From Musa acuminata AAA Group (lineage: Eukaryota; Streptophyta; Magnoliopsida; Zingiberales; Musaceae), in assembly GCF_036884655.1 (NCBI RefSeq), contig NC_088337.1, positions 30,223,001-30,287,000 of the forward strand: a DNA stretch of 64,000 bases. Direction: 5' to 3'. This document shows positions 43,024 through 55,972 of the stretch, piece after piece; positions within the stretch are counted from its first letter, which is position 1, and every line of letters begins with the position of its first letter. The notes beneath the pieces are model-generated. The model made no database searches. It saw only the letters and a program-made list of their open reading frames with translations, and was not told where the DNA came from. The translations under genes and the position numbers were made by a program.

Positions 43024-45940
43024 TCTCCGTTTCTCCTCCTCTTCCTCTTCCTCTGCTGCTGCTGCTGTGGAGTGGAGTGTGAGGCGGGCTCGGGGAGTAG
43101 CGCGGTGCGTTCGAGTTGAGTGGGTAAAAGAGCGGACGGTGGTATAAATCGGGGGAGGCAGGTCGCTGTTTACGCGGCACACGGAATGCCAGGTTGGGGC
43201 GGGGGAGTGAAGTGGATGGGCTGCAGAGGAGGAGCCAGTTGGGACGGGGTCGCATCAGTGGGGTCGGTCATCGCTCGCCCAGCCGTGAAGCACAGGCTCG
43301 GGGGAACCACCACCTCGGCCCGTTGGATTGATGTGATCCGGCGAACTGTTCCCACTCGGTCTCAGTCCTTTATGCTTCCGTGAGCCGGTTTGGAGCGTGG
43401 ATTTGCTCCCGTGGACTCCGTCTCGGTTGGTTGTCCCCTTCGGACAAGGATGGATTGCCTTGGCTGCGTCCGGATGTGAAGGACCGCTTGGAATGAGACC
43501 AACACCAACTTGATGCGACGACTGGACTTGCGCAGCACCCCTACTTCTGGAACAACAAGTTGCTGCGAAACAACGAGGGACAGATAGGCTAGTTTCTTCT
43601 ATTACCTTCAATTACAAAAATATATTCTTTTATCACCACTAATTATCTGTTCTGATGGGATTCGAGTGATGATATAATGATTGAATTCGGTCAATTAAGA
43701 TTCAACACAAAATTCTATAAATGATTATTGGACACATCACATCAATCATCGAAAAGTGATATCCTCGTATTAGAAAATCATTTAAATGAAATATATTTTT
43801 TGTTACATCAATATATTTGATAAGAAATAAATTTATGAGTTATATATATATATATATATATATACTAGTAAAACTTTACAGGTTAAACTCTTATCTCAAT
43901 CTTTTATAGGAAGCGAGATAGGAAACACGAACATCATTGATCTTGGAACTAAGGTGGGATAAGGAACTGAGCGTTTCTCATTTTCAAATTTTTTTATAAA
44001 TAGAATCTTTAATATTAAATATTTTTTTAAAAAAATGAGTGAAATCAACCAATAATATCATCATAAAAAAAGAATTTTTCTTCGGATGAAATGAAAAATA
44101 TCATCTTCTTTAAAGAAAAAAAAAAGTAATGAATTAGAAATTAATTAATGAATCGTGTTTGTGTGTGAGTGATGTGAGATCATAATTGTCACATCGAACT
44201 TAGTAATTATCTTATAATATTTTATTATCTTTTGATTCTTATCTTTCTATTTCTTTCTTTCTTAATTATTTATTATAAAAAAATCATTTGCTACTTGTCG
44301 TGGGAAACAACTTTGAGCCGAGGTCTCGGGGTCGACGCGGCTCGGTTCGGGTCCGGATGATGGGGGATCTTCTTGAGACGGCCTTCGAGTCCGTCGAGGT
44401 GATCTGATGCGATGGTCGGACAGGGTCGTCGTTTCTTCCGGGCAGGAACTCCTCGCCTTCGCATCCGACGGTGAGGACCTTCGACTTCGCACCTGCACAA
44501 AAAAGTCAGGTCGGGGTGCTTGGTCCGACCCCTCCGACGATCAAGTCAGTTAATGGTGGTTAAGGGGTGTTTTTTCTCCTCCCCTCTCTTGATGAGCGAA
44601 AGGATATTTATAGGGAAGCTTACTGCTTCCTGAGCCGCTCGCTTGCAGGGGACAGGCTGGTAGCGTCTGACACTAGCGTTGGAGTGGCGTGAATGATTGA
44701 GCCTGAGCAAGCATTAATGTGTCTCGACCGACGTTCTGGTCCATTTGATCAGGTGTTGTCGTATCAATCGAGGCGTGAAGCGTCATGTGACGTCAACCGA
44801 ATCTTATCATAGTTATTATCCTCGTCACTACTCATATGGTTTCTTGAAATCATATGCTTTGATCTGTTGTAGTTCGCTTTTGCAAGCGACGTAGAAAGTA
44901 GTGCTATGTTGCGTTGGTGTACCAAAAAGAACTGTCACGTGCTAGTATCCAGTTGGTCGAATGTTCCTCGTGCCTGGGAGCGGGGACGTAACCCGAAATA
45001 TACACACGCTGAAGTGACACGTCGTACTTTGTAAGCGTGAGCCACCGTTGGGACCCGCACAACCTGCATACCAGCCTGCCTGGGATACATGAGAAAAGGT
45101 CGGGGATGGCCCACACGAAACTTCGATTCTTCTTTAGATCCGCAACCCCACTCTTTTCAGACAAAAGTGGGGCGACAGTTGGGCGCCAGTTATTACGCTA
45201 CTTGTCTCAGCGCGTACGGAGCGGTGCGGCATCAACAGAGTCGCGGCACCCCCAACTGTCATCGGCCTCTAGAACACGGATGGGGACTCCGAAACCCCGT
45301 GGGCAATTGGGATTTACCGTTATTTGCATTATAAGCGGAATCTATCTTTTGCAGGACTAGATTTCCTTTTTTCTTTTTGGCGCACGTGCGTGTTATCATA
45401 TTACATGTTGAAGGCATGGATCTTTTAAAAGGGCTTTTTTTCTTATTTTTTTTAAAAAAATAGTAATTAAAGAGAAATTGAGTCCAACCGTTTTTTATAT
45501 GTGATTAATTTGTATATTTAACAGATTTTAATGCACACAAAACATCATCATATGAATTTTTGATGATTAAAATATAAATTCGATGTTGATACCCCTCACT
45601 TACTCATCAAAAGTTGATAGTTGGAATCTTTATTTTATAACATTAGGAAGATTCTTGTCTGCTTAATTGGAAAAGACTATCAGTTCTGAGATCAAAATCC
45701 ACTTCCAACACTTTTTGTATGCACAATATAGTATGTGATTATTGCAGCAGGTCTGGCACTTGCATAAAAGCCCTTTTACAAGCAAAACAAGCAATCTACT
45801 GGCCAAGATGCCAAATGACCGGTCATACCATACAAGTTTACATGCCGAATAGTGTCCCTGTCTCAAGAAAATTTTCTGATCCGTGGCCAATGTACAAAAG
45901 ATTTAAGCCTTCCTAGTGAGTGATTCAATGGATGGACATA
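43024..45940. other. DREB upstream region, then probable retroelement debris
   Basis: Bases 43024-43620 are GC-rich DREB promoter and leader sequence. A (TA)n microsatellite lies at about 43843-43862. Bases 43870-44280 are AT-rich. Bases 44290-45360 are GC-rich, with a TATA-like atatttatag at 44608, and have the composition of a gypsy LTR, but no paired LTR, primer site or protein domain was found. Bases 45360-45940 are AT-rich with no feature seen. Confidence 0.3.
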
Positions 45941-45952
45941 ATCTGGTGGAAG

Positions 45953-47890
45953 TTATGGGAGAGCTGAGCCATTTGGCAGCGGCGGAGGCGGAAAGGACAT
46001 CGAAAGCAGAGGCATAGGCCTTCCAGCCACCTGCTAAGGTGGTAGGGATGGCCTCCACAGCATAGGCGGCAGAACACCCATTCCAGAAGGTGGCGGCGGT
46101 GGCCTGAACTGTTGGAGTGGTGGTGGAGGCACGGCAGGTTGTGACTGGGCAGGCGACTGCATAAGAGGAAATTGCCCAACTGTTGGTGGTGGAGGGGGGC
46201 ATACTGCTGGCAGTGGTACTGGTAGGATCGAACCATTGGCAAATGGCCTGGGAGGGATTATTGCAGGAACTGATCTGTTTGCCTGAGGGCCATTAGGAAG
46301 GGTTGGTAGTCCACTTGCAAACAAGGTAAGTGGTCTGATCCTTTGAGTTCCAGGGTTGCTAGCTGCTAGAACTCAGCTCAGCAAATCTTTTGGAACAGAG
46401 ACATTAACTGCAAGCATAATCAGAGTCAGGATTGTCACTACTAAGTTTCACTAAAATAGAACATGTATAGTCTACATACCATCAGATATATAAAAAAGCT
46501 GGAAGCCTTACTAAGAAGTTGCATAAACAACTGGACACTTTCCAGTGTAGAGTATCATACAGATATAACAGACTTAAGAGGAGCACCAGAAAGAAGGTAT
46601 GGGTACAGACATTTTACAATGGCTAAAGTACAAAAAGTTGAGAAAGAAAAAGGAAAGACATGATGGTGAGTTATTTTCAATTATAATAACTCCTAATGGG
46701 ACACTAAATGATTGTTGTATCTTGTCTAGTTGAAGGAAAATGATGTATAATGTTTGACTTGCATCAAGCACATGACATAGTAAGATCAACCAGAGGGGCA
46801 TAAAGATTGGAACTAACAAGCTCAATGAGGGTATCTATTATTAACAGAAACCTACTTGCTAAAAGATCTAGAAAATATTCCTTTTCTTACTCTCAAGCTT
46901 GTTATTGTATATTGTCAATCTCTTCAATTAATTCTTCCTGGAAAGAAATGTGGGTGGGTACGTTGCCCCCAAGTACCACCTTTCTTTGGAAGAATGTGAT
47001 AACTTCAGCAGAGAATGTGTGAGAGAGTTCTATTTTCACTAAATTAATAGATTACCAGTCAATTTAATGGTGTCTCCACTGACATTCTCAGAATTAAGAA
47101 ACGTTTCTATGATGCTTCTCCAACAAACAAATTCATCAAGTAGATTTGCATGAAGGGATCACTATTACAGCCAATGATGCCTCTCTAAGATCTGAATTTG
47201 CAGAATAATATTTAATATAATCTAAACTGTTAACCCCCAGTACAGGAAGCTGTCCATCTCCGGTACAGATCAAAAAACAAACTCAAATGCTCTTGCCGAA
47301 TTACTAAAACTAGAGACGATTAGGGACTACCTCACAAACTGCAATAGGAAACAGAAAGATAGGGTTATTGACTTGTTGAAAAGGCGACACTTCATGCGTC
47401 CTAAGCTAATCATGCATAGGAGTTCAAACTATATGGTTTTTTTTTTTTATTGTAATGATGGTGATCTAGCAACAAAATAAGATGTCGGTGAATCACATTC
47501 AACCAAGAAGACAAATAAACACCAATCGTTTGGAATTTACCAACTGGGCCTGCTTGAACAAACAATTCGCTGAGAAACTCAGTGATCTATAAAATGGATA
47601 GCACATATGAGAATTCATGGATGCTTACAGATCCCATACTCACCAATGATAGCTGATAAGATGAGCCGAAAGCCTAATACCTAAACCGAGAGGTTTCTTT
47701 CTCCGCAAAGTAGTTAAAACCCTACGCTGTGGGGACGAGCTGTGCAATTAGAAGTAGGGAAAAGAAAGGAAAAGAGAAAGGGTATTTACGGGTCTAAGTT
47801 GCCGACGTAGGTGGTGGCGTTGCGGTTCCTCTTGGCGGAGTGCTGGCCGAGGAGGTTGGCTCCCACGCCGGGCGTGATGCGAGTCGTCAT
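45953..47890 (-). pseudogene. SF3B4: SF3B4 (SAP49) relic: exon 1 and Pro-rich last exon only, with nonsense changes
   Basis: SF3B4 is a two-RRM subunit of the U2 snRNP SF3b complex. On the minus strand 47790-47890 is a well-preserved first exon (MTTRITPGVGANLLGQHSAK ... YVGNLD) with donor gtaaat. The Pro-rich C-terminal exon is found at about 46400-45953: LAASNPGTQRIRPLTLFAS, LPTLPNGPQANRSVPAI and PPRPFANGS are clear matches to the plant protein. The exons for both RRMs should lie between, but nothing RRM-like is readable in 46400-47790. The last exon has an in-frame TGA at 46373-46375, apparently from a one-base insertion in an AER codon run, and a TAG at 46034-46036 where Gln would be expected; sequence stays in frame after it to a TAA at 45953. 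The gene cannot make a splicing factor. Confidence 0.85.
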
Positions 47891-48613
47891 ATCGCTCGCC
47901 TCGCTCTCAATCGACCACTGCGCACACCGACGAGGATAAGGTCCGCCGGGTCGCGGCGCGGAAGGAAGGGCGGGGGAGCGGCGCTCAAGAGCTCCGGCTG
48001 AGTTGGGAATTGTTGGGATGCACATTTTTAGGTTGGATCTAAACGAAAGCGTGTGGTCGGGCTGGTCCTCGTGGCGGTCCGCCTGAAGTCAAGTTCGGAG
48101 CGGTTGGAAGTCGGTTCGGGCGGACCCGCTGATGATACGCTCCGACCAAGTAGACTCGCGCGCGACCCGACCCGACCCGACCGGGTCTATCAAATAATTG
48201 ATCAAACCACATCCCCTAGACTCGCGCCAAAGATATTAACTCTTCGATACATTCACCTGAAGAGACTTCTCATTCGTAGAATCTTAGCCGCCGAAGTGCC
48301 AAAGACTTCTCATTACTCTTCCAAAACATGAAGTCAATATGGTCGAGTCATTTAAAGTGGAGGCCTTCCTCGGATAAGTTCCTTAGGAGACGAGCATCAA
48401 TAATTTATGTACCAAGTAGTACTACTATACATATCTATAGCCAGAAAGCTGAAGCAACCAACATGGATGATAGATATCAGTTCATTGTGCACAAGTGTAT
48501 GTTAAGACTCCAAAGCAGAAAACGTCATGCAGCTCTACAGACCCAAAGACAGAAGGGGAGGCTCTGTCACTTAATGCTATGATGAGTATAAAGGGGGAGT
48601 AAGCTGCTGCTTA
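47891..48613. other. Former SF3B4 promoter and F-box gene 3' region
   Basis: Bases 47891-48180 are GC-rich and hold the leader and promoter of the SF3B4 relic. They include a short cccgacccgacccgacc run at about 48166-48182. Bases 48200-48613 would hold the 3' UTR of the minus-strand F-box gene. No further gene is seen. Confidence 0.4.
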
Positions 48614-51600
48614 CTAGACAGAAGTCTCCTCTTCCAAGCCGTCGTCATAGTCATCATCGTCGCCATCATCATCAGAAAACTGTATGGGTCCGAGCAGCGT
48701 GCTTAGTATCGCTTGGTTCCATCTCCTGACAGCCCTTAAATGTCTGAGCCTCACAGCAAAAGAACGCCATGAAGATGGCTCTCCAGCTTCATCTGCTGAG
48801 GAACCCTCGGATGTCTTGCAGCTGCTTGCATGTGGGAAGTACTTCAAGACCAAACTACCAGTGCCCTCATGAATGTCGAGATCTAATGCAGGTGATAGCG
48901 GACGACCAATTACTTGAACATGGCACACACTTCAACATGCAAGAAAAAGAAATCAAACATTAGTTCAGCAACATGACTCCAAACACATCCTAAAGTCAAT
49001 TTGATCATGTAATAAATGAAAGCATTCTTCAAGGCATCATATTCTGCATTGTCTTGCGTATTTACAAACCACAATTCTAAATGTCCAGTATCTAATGTGC
49101 ATATGCTATGGATGCATGAACTAATGAAACTGCTAGTGCAGCAAATCCAGAAATCAGTGACAACAAAATCTAATGCCTCTTAAGGGTAAAATCAAGAAAA
49201 AGAAGGCAGACAGCCAGCCAGAACATCAAATTTGAAACATCCAGACTCACCATATGTAATATAAGTCATCCATTGCTTGTCTCTGGACCCTACCCAGCAA
49301 CTCAATCCGCAATATTCCACCAATGCAGATAACAGGGTTAGGAAGCTTAAAAGATTGCAAAACATTTTCCTGCTTAACAATAGTTTCAAATCATGTAAGA
49401 AATAGATGGTAAAATCTTATTCTGCAGAACATGTCTCGAAAGAAATTTGGATAGAAAAAATAATTCTAAACATTACATAAGCAGTAAAGAGTTATCTGAT
49501 TTGAAGCCTCAGCATGACATAATTGTCACTTCAACACAGAAGGCATCTATATCTTCTCTTTCACATTTCACACATCTTGAGACTCATCCACTACTAAGGT
49601 CATGTTGGTCGAGCAGGTAATAATTCAGAATTTACCCATATTAGGTAGGTATCAACATCATATAGAATAACATAGTCTCAACTTACATTCTCATTTCTCC
49701 AATCCTACTCAAGAAGTTTAATAAAACAAATGTTACTTCTTTAAATATATTTTTTAATAAAGAATTCCAGGTGACACAAAGAAGCCAATCAGTTTTGCCA
49801 GTTATTGCAGTATACACTGGGCCAGTACAAACATTGTGAAACAACTTTGTCTCCGACTGAATCTCTTGTGAAAAAAGATCAGCACATCTAATTCAACTAT
49901 CACACTAGTGGGCTTTCCTTCTGATGAAACATTAGAACGTCATACTTGTTCTTCCATTTTAATGTCCTAATATCATAACTTCATAGCATATGAAGGCCAA
50001 AAACAATTAACCACCCTAAGGTGGTCTCCATTTTATGATAAGCCATCTCAAATACATTTGCAAACATTAAAACTTTTTTCGGTGGCACAGCAAGAGGAAC
50101 ATTCTTTTTGGAATAATAAAAATCATAAATAACAATGTCATACAAGTTCTTATGTTACTAGTGATTGCACTATGCAGTGACTCGATGATATATCCTGGGT
50201 AAAAGAGAGGAATTTACCAAAATTCCAATACAACAACCAAGAACAAGTATGACAAGAAAAATGTGATCTCAAGATGTTAAAATTTAAAGATACACACCTA
50301 CATTTGAAGCAATTCCATATAAATGCAACACCCTGACCGTTATTGTGTTTCTTGATAAGTAAAAAAGATCATAGGACATCCACATGTCTGGTATAGTAGA
50401 AAGCCATGATTTCATGGCTATTACATAATTCTAAACCTAGAGGAGTGATAAAACCCTAGGACTTTATCTAAGAAAATAGATATGCATTTGATCACTTCGA
50501 GGGGATCAACCTCCAAATTGACCAAAGGCTTTGAGTTATATTTGGTCGCTTGAGAAAAATAACCAAAGATATTACATATATATATAGAGAGAGAGTTATT
50601 TAATCCTTAATCAACTAGGACTAGGATTTCTAACAAAGAAAATAAATAAAAATAGCAATCCCTAATTGGATACATAAAAGGACTCCTACCATAATTAGGA
50701 AAACTCAAAACTAAATAGGAATAGGAAAATAAAGGCTAATATCAAATCCCTAAAATTAAGGAATCCAAACATTTCTCGCCTCTCCAAAACAGCCTTGTCC
50801 TAAAGGTTGAGCAACAACAAATTATGAAAACTTCTCCTCTAATACTTTATAAGACTCCCAAGTAACATCTTTAATTGGTAATTTAGCCCAGTGAACAAGC
50901 ACCTCAGTGTTAAAGGTATCTATGGCGCATCACAACACGTTGATCAATTAAGGCCTCCACTTGGTGAGCATGAACAATGACTAATATCTTCTTGTCATAA
51001 ACAGATAAACTTAGATGAGATGAGGAAAGTGCCTTAGTAATATAAGTGATTGGACGACCTTCTTGCAATAGTATAGCTCCAATACCCGCTCTAGAAGCAT
51101 CAGACTCAATCATGAATAACTTATTAAAATTTAGTAAAGCGAGAACTGGGGTAGTAGTCATTGCATACTTAAGAGAAATAAAAGCTTGAGTAGCTTCTTC
51201 AGTCCACTTAAATGCATCTTTCATCAAAAGTGATGTTAAAGGAGCACCGATTTTGCTATAGTTCTTCAATGATAGTAAGAAAAAATCCATGAGCAACCCT
51301 TGACCCTAGATAACAAGCTTCACTTTGGAACACTTGCTATCACAAGTTAAAATTTGCCTATCAGCAACCTTCACCTCGAACTTATCATAATGTTCAATGC
51401 GATAGGCCAATCGGGCAGCAACTTTGTTATCTATAAAATTATTGGTGTTACCGGTATCAATCAAAACAGTAACAGACTGATGCTTCAAAATCCCTTCAGC
51501 TTTCATAGTTTAAGGATTAGAATAGCCAGCTAATACACAAACAACATGTGTGATAGGTTCAATAATCTCATTATTATCAATATCTTCGTGATCAGAGTCT

Positions 51601-54600
51601 ACTGTCTCAATCTCTAGTTCCTGCTCAATCGATTCAATTATCAAAAGTTTTCCTTGCTTGCAACGATGCTCCATATTCCACTTTTCATCACAATGTTAGG
51701 ACAAACCCTTTGTCGATCGTTCTTTGAGTTCCTCTTGGGTTAGTCTTATAGTATTATGATTATGATTAGGAATGGTTGAAGTAGTTGACTTATACTAGTC
51801 ACCTGTCTATTAACACTCTTGGTTCGACGGTTTTTCATGTTAATTTTTTCTTCATACAATCGTGCAAAAAAAATTGCAACTGTCATAGTGCGAGGTTGGC
51901 AAGCCTTAACTTCACAATGAATGTTTGAATTAAGACCTTCAATGAATGTTCCCACTAATTGCCTTTCAGACCAATCTTTAGCCCGATTTGATAGTCGTTC
52001 AAATAGACTTTGATACTCTAGCACAATAAGTCTAACGAATTTTGACAAGCTACCCATCAATATTCTCATATTTAGATGGTCCACAACGAATAATAAACCA
52101 TTTCTTAAATTGCTCCCATGAGGGAGCGAGAGCTCCATGACAAGTTTCATACCAATCATATCATTGAATAGCATCCACATCTAGTTGGATTGAAGCCATT
52201 TCAACTTTAGAATCTTCTTGAGTTTTATGAAAGCAAAAAAAATTCTCTGCTTTAGAAATACAATAAGTCGGATCTCCATCTTCCCATCTAGGAAATTCTA
52301 CTTTCATGCGAGGGTAGCCATTATCATGCTCTTAATAACCTCTTCATGTGACCTCAGATCAATCTAGTTGTTTACTGGCAGAAGTCGAGCTTCCATCTTA
52401 TTGATTTTTGCTAAAACTCTCGAGCAAACTCTTTTTGCAATCATTGAGAGTTTCTTGCAGCCTGCTCTCAATTTTTGCTTCCAAGGCTTCAAATTGTGAT
52501 TTCATAGAATTATCAGTAATCGTTCCATATGATTGTAGATCTATAATTCCTAAATCGGTTTTTATTTTAGGTCAAGGGCATGAGCACTGCTTGGCATTGA
52601 AGGTGAAATCGTCGTTAGCGGCGCAAGCGTTGAGGCCTGTGACGATGTGGGAGAGGAGAATGAGGGAACGTCGAGGAAACGCAGCAAGAACTTTGGGAAC
52701 ACGTTGGCGACATGGCCGTCAGGGCCTATGGCGACGTCAAAGAGGAGATTAAGAGAACACCGAGGAAATGCTGTAAGAACTTTACGAACGATGCTCTAAT
52801 ACCAAATGATAAAACTCTATGGATTTATCTAAGAAAATAGATAGGGATTTGATCGTTTCGAGAGGATCAACCTCCAACTAGCCAAAGGCTTTGAGTTGTA
52901 TTTAATTGCTTGAGAAAAATAACTAAAGACATTATATATATATATATATATAATCCTTAATCAACTAGGACTATGATTTCTAATAAAGGAAATAAATAAA
53001 ATAGCAATCCTTAATTGGCTATATCAAAGGACTCCTACCATAATTAGGAAAACTCAAAACTAAATAAGAATAGAAAAATAAAAACTAATATCAAATCCCT
53101 AAAATTAAGGAATCCTAACAAGGAGCTGGACTAGGCACTGGGCTAAATAGGTAAATTACATGATCATAATCCAACATGGACAACTTAAATGCAAATCCAC
53201 ATAGTAATGCTACTTGCAATTTTATAGTTTCCTAATGACATAAATCTAATGCATACAGCTCCAACCAATATGAGGTCTAGGTGGGCCAATATGCACGACC
53301 TTATCCTCAAAAGAAAAGAGGTTGTCTCCCTGACTTAAATGCTGGGCGATCAGGTTGCGAAGGAGCAATTTCACGATACCAACAAGGTTTTCCTCTGGTT
53401 TTGTTTTTACTAATTTCTCCAAATTTGTCATTAAGAATGACTGACATAAATAAACATACGAGATATAAGTTTCTAGCTTGCTACACAATTTAATAAAGAC
53501 CAGATATTTTCAAAACTATATTGATGGTAGGTTATTAAAGATTGGCATTCTCAAATCACCTGCACCATTGGAAATTCCGGTGAAGTATACGTCCAGCAAT
53601 ATTTGTCATCAAGAGATGATTGATGTCCTGCACACTCATTTGTGATAGAAGTACTTTTTCCATGTGCTGATCTGGAATAGCCCATCCGAAAACGTACAGA
53701 TTTGGCAGAGTAGATGGGATGACCATACTGAAAAAATGCTGAATAAAAAGGCCAATTAAACATAATCGCTGAGAAAGAACATTGACAATAGGAAATGTCA
53801 CAAAGACAAACCTCTGAATGGCTGTATCTTTATCTCCTCGACGAGACAGATATTTGCAACCAGCCTGTACGTCAGACTCTCCGGTACTCCAGGATTTCTC
53901 TGTCCCCCACTCGACCAATAAGAAGGCCTACGGTCCACCATTTCACTGGGTTCTAAAGTATTCTCAATGCTCTCATCTGGAAAATTATCGGTGCTGGAAG
54001 CACAGATCGCCTGATTAATGCAGTCTCTTTTACCTTTAGGTGAACCAAGACAATGACCTAAGTACAGATACACTCGGTGTTCTCTCCCCAGGTTTTCCAA
54101 TTCAGCAACAGCACTAGATCCTACTTCTGTAGTGTTGGAACTGCTACTTACTTCAGCAACGCGAGCAAAATTTGACACCTCAGGAAAAATCCTTAAGCAT
54201 AAACTTTTGCCAAAACTATTTGCAATAACTGCAATATATGTTGAACTGCTGCTTCAGAATTAAATATGAATATAAAATTCTATCACAGAAGACCATGATT
54301 CTCAGTACTAAATGTGCAGTGTTGCAAATAAAGTAGTTATGGAAAACAATTATTAACTGTGCATTACAAATTAAGGTAATTACAGAAAACAATATCAACT
54401 TTATTGAGTGAAAAAATAACGTAGAACATGTTTGCTTAAGGTCCTAGTCAAGACTTTTAAATCTAGATCCATGTAAAAACGGGCTTCAAGTCAATTTGGA
54501 TTGTATTTTTCACACTATCAAGTGGGATAAAGGAAAATTTTCAGACCTGACAGAGAGTTTTGGCTAGGAGACTTTAGTCCTACAGAAACATATAGTAATA

Positions 54601-55972
54601 TGTTACTGGTCAAAACTTTCACAAAAATAATTAAATCCAACCATTTAACAAAATTGCTATTATCCCATTTTCACAAGATAAAAATTTTAGTGTATTAGGG
54701 CAAGTCCAACATAAGTTGCCATGTGTTGGCCACACATTAGCAAAAAGTTGAATGCTTGATGCTTTATTGAATGGGTTATTGTAGGCCACCAAGCCATTGT
54801 TACCTAACTTCTATCTCTATCCTTCTCCCCTCTCTTATCCTGCAGACATAAACCTCGTCTCCTGATTTTCCTTGTAACTCTGCAGCTAGCATACAGTTAT
54901 TATTGTTTCAACTACACATAGTTTGTAGTAGAAGACCCACTCTTGCTAGTACTAGCTCCTTACGTAGGGTGCACTAAGCTGTCCACAAGTGAGCCATCTG
55001 CAAGCCTTTTTGTAGGGGACTTGTGATTTAAAATGCCACATATTGCATTGACAAATTAGGTTGCAAGCCAAAATTAAATTTCGATACCCCTTCCCCCTCA
55101 TGTTGCCTCCTTACATGTTGTCTCCATCTCATCCTCTTAACTTAACCTGCACAGTCACTGGTGCCTCCTTCCTTTCAAGCACCGATCTACATCTTCTCCG
55201 TCTTAGTTGAAACTTCAAAACAATTATATACCATGCGGATCCAAATGGCTGTGTCTGCAACTATCAATTATATCATCTGCTCTTCTCTGTAACTGCTACT
55301 TCCAGCCATTTCTAATTGCAAGCCCCACTTTGTGAAACCACAAGAATCCCATCATCAAGTGTTACATTCCTTCACTAATTTGGGTGCCTTATTATCCTTT
55401 TAGTCTCAAAATCTAACAGTCTAGTTGAATGGAGAAGAATCACCATTATGATGCCTTAGACCACTATTACCTGAAGAAGAAGAAAAAAACTATTTTCTAG
55501 ATAACGTGATCTCCTATCACTTATTTACATAATTACACTTAGTAAAGTGATTACAATAAAATATTTGCTTCCTAAGCTAAGAAGACATATCGATCATATA
55601 TCAAAAGTCATCATTGAGAAACTTCTCGAACTTGAGGTGTTCAGCGCGCACCCTGAGGTGATAATATCCGGCCATTTTTTTGCCTGTAAATTTTGAACTA
55701 CTTCTAGGTCAGAGAAAACCTCAATTGAGCAAAATGATCAAAATTAACGAACCAAATAACATCACTACGTCTTCCCCATCCATCACCTTCCAACAAACAA
55801 CAATCATGATCGATTCTATTGGCGGCACAGAAAACGGCGACTCACCAAACTGGCGCCAGGATTGGGACACGGCGCTGACCCGCACGAGATCAGCCGGATC
55901 GTCCAGGAGCATGAGAACCGCCGTGGAGGCGTCCGGTCCCAGCCATTCCAAGAAATCCCAGCGACCCTCCAT
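48614..55972 (-). CDS. F-box protein, Arabidopsis At4g00755-like
   Basis: Probable substrate receptor of an SCF ubiquitin ligase. Five minus-strand exons (55846-55972, 53812-54228, 53560-53738, 49251-49369, 48614-48929) join in frame to 385 residues, close to the Arabidopsis relative. The F-box is at about 4-45 (DFLEWLGPDASTAVLMLLDD, then PADLVRVSAVSQSWRQF). It is followed by LGREHRVYLYLGHCLG, CASSTDNFPDESIENTLEP, RPSYWSSGGQRNPGVPE, RLVANICLVEEIKIQPF, FFQYGHPIYSAKSVRFRMG, WTYTSPEFPMVQ, LRIELLGRVQRQAMDDLYYI and a C-terminal acidic run DDDGDDDDYDD. The middle region resembles a carbohydrate- or peptide-binding beta fold, but its ligand is unknown. Intron 3 (49370-53559, 4.2 kb) contains a complete LTR-retrotransposon insertion; all splice sites remain intact, so the gene may still work. 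Confidence 0.9.
50446..50771 (-). repeat. 3' LTR of the intronic retrotransposon
   Basis: 326 bp, similar to 52807-53120 with scattered substitutions and small indels, including a longer (AT)n/(AG)n stretch at about 50574-50595. Divergence of this order means the insertion is not recent. Confidence 0.9.
50910..52180 (-). pseudogene. Degenerate gag-protease-RNase H remnants
   Basis: Reading along the minus strand: a gag-like piece (52180-51746, LSNRAKDWSERQLVGTFIEG); a retropepsin-like piece (51506-51306) with VLIDTGNTNNFID, where the DTG active site is intact; then an end-of-RT/RNase H piece (51296-50910) with FKWTEEATQAF and FMIESDASRAGIGAILLQEG. These are the Ty3/gypsy order and motifs. 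Stops and missing sequence separate the pieces; the core RT motif (YxDD) and integrase are absent. Confidence 0.85.
52807..53120 (-). repeat. 5' LTR of the intronic retrotransposon
   Basis: 314 bp starting TGTTAGGATTCC and ending GAGTTTTATCA on the minus strand, with the primer-binding site two bases further in. It contains a (TA)n run at about 52934-52952. Confidence 0.9.

Larger units (their letters stand above)
50446..53120 (-). mobile_element. LTR retrotransposon (Ty3/gypsy-like, internally deleted) in F-box intron 3
   Basis: The 2675-bp element has LTRs at 50446-50771 and 52807-53120, both reading TG...CA on the minus strand. It is flanked by a perfect 5-bp target duplication AGGAG (50441-50445 and 53121-53125). 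A primer-binding site lies directly inside the 5' LTR (minus-strand TGGTATTAGAGC, 52793-52804; initiator-Met tRNA type). A purine tract (ggagaggcgagaaa) precedes the 3' LTR. The internal 2.0 kb carries only pieces of gag, protease and RNase H, so most of reverse transcriptase and all of integrase are gone. It is oriented with the host gene. Confidence 0.92.

Noticed and set aside
42331..43119. 262-codon plus-strand frame opposite the DREB gene
   Set aside because: Antisense shadow of the AP2 gene; His/Arg/Gly-rich with no domain.
43024..43182. N-terminal extension of the DREB protein
   Set aside because: The in-frame extension is a poly-Glu/Ala leader translated from GAA and GCA repeats; CBFs start at the Met 49 residues before the AP2 domain.
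48166..48182. cccgacccgacccgacc run as a possible regulatory array
   Set aside because: Too short and too common in GC-rich promoters to support a claim.
53246..53488. 80-codon minus-strand frame considered as exon 4 of the F-box gene
   Set aside because: No frame matches the expected LQ.FKLP...GG.L.IELLGRVQ segment; the true exon is at 49251-49369 beyond the retrotransposon.
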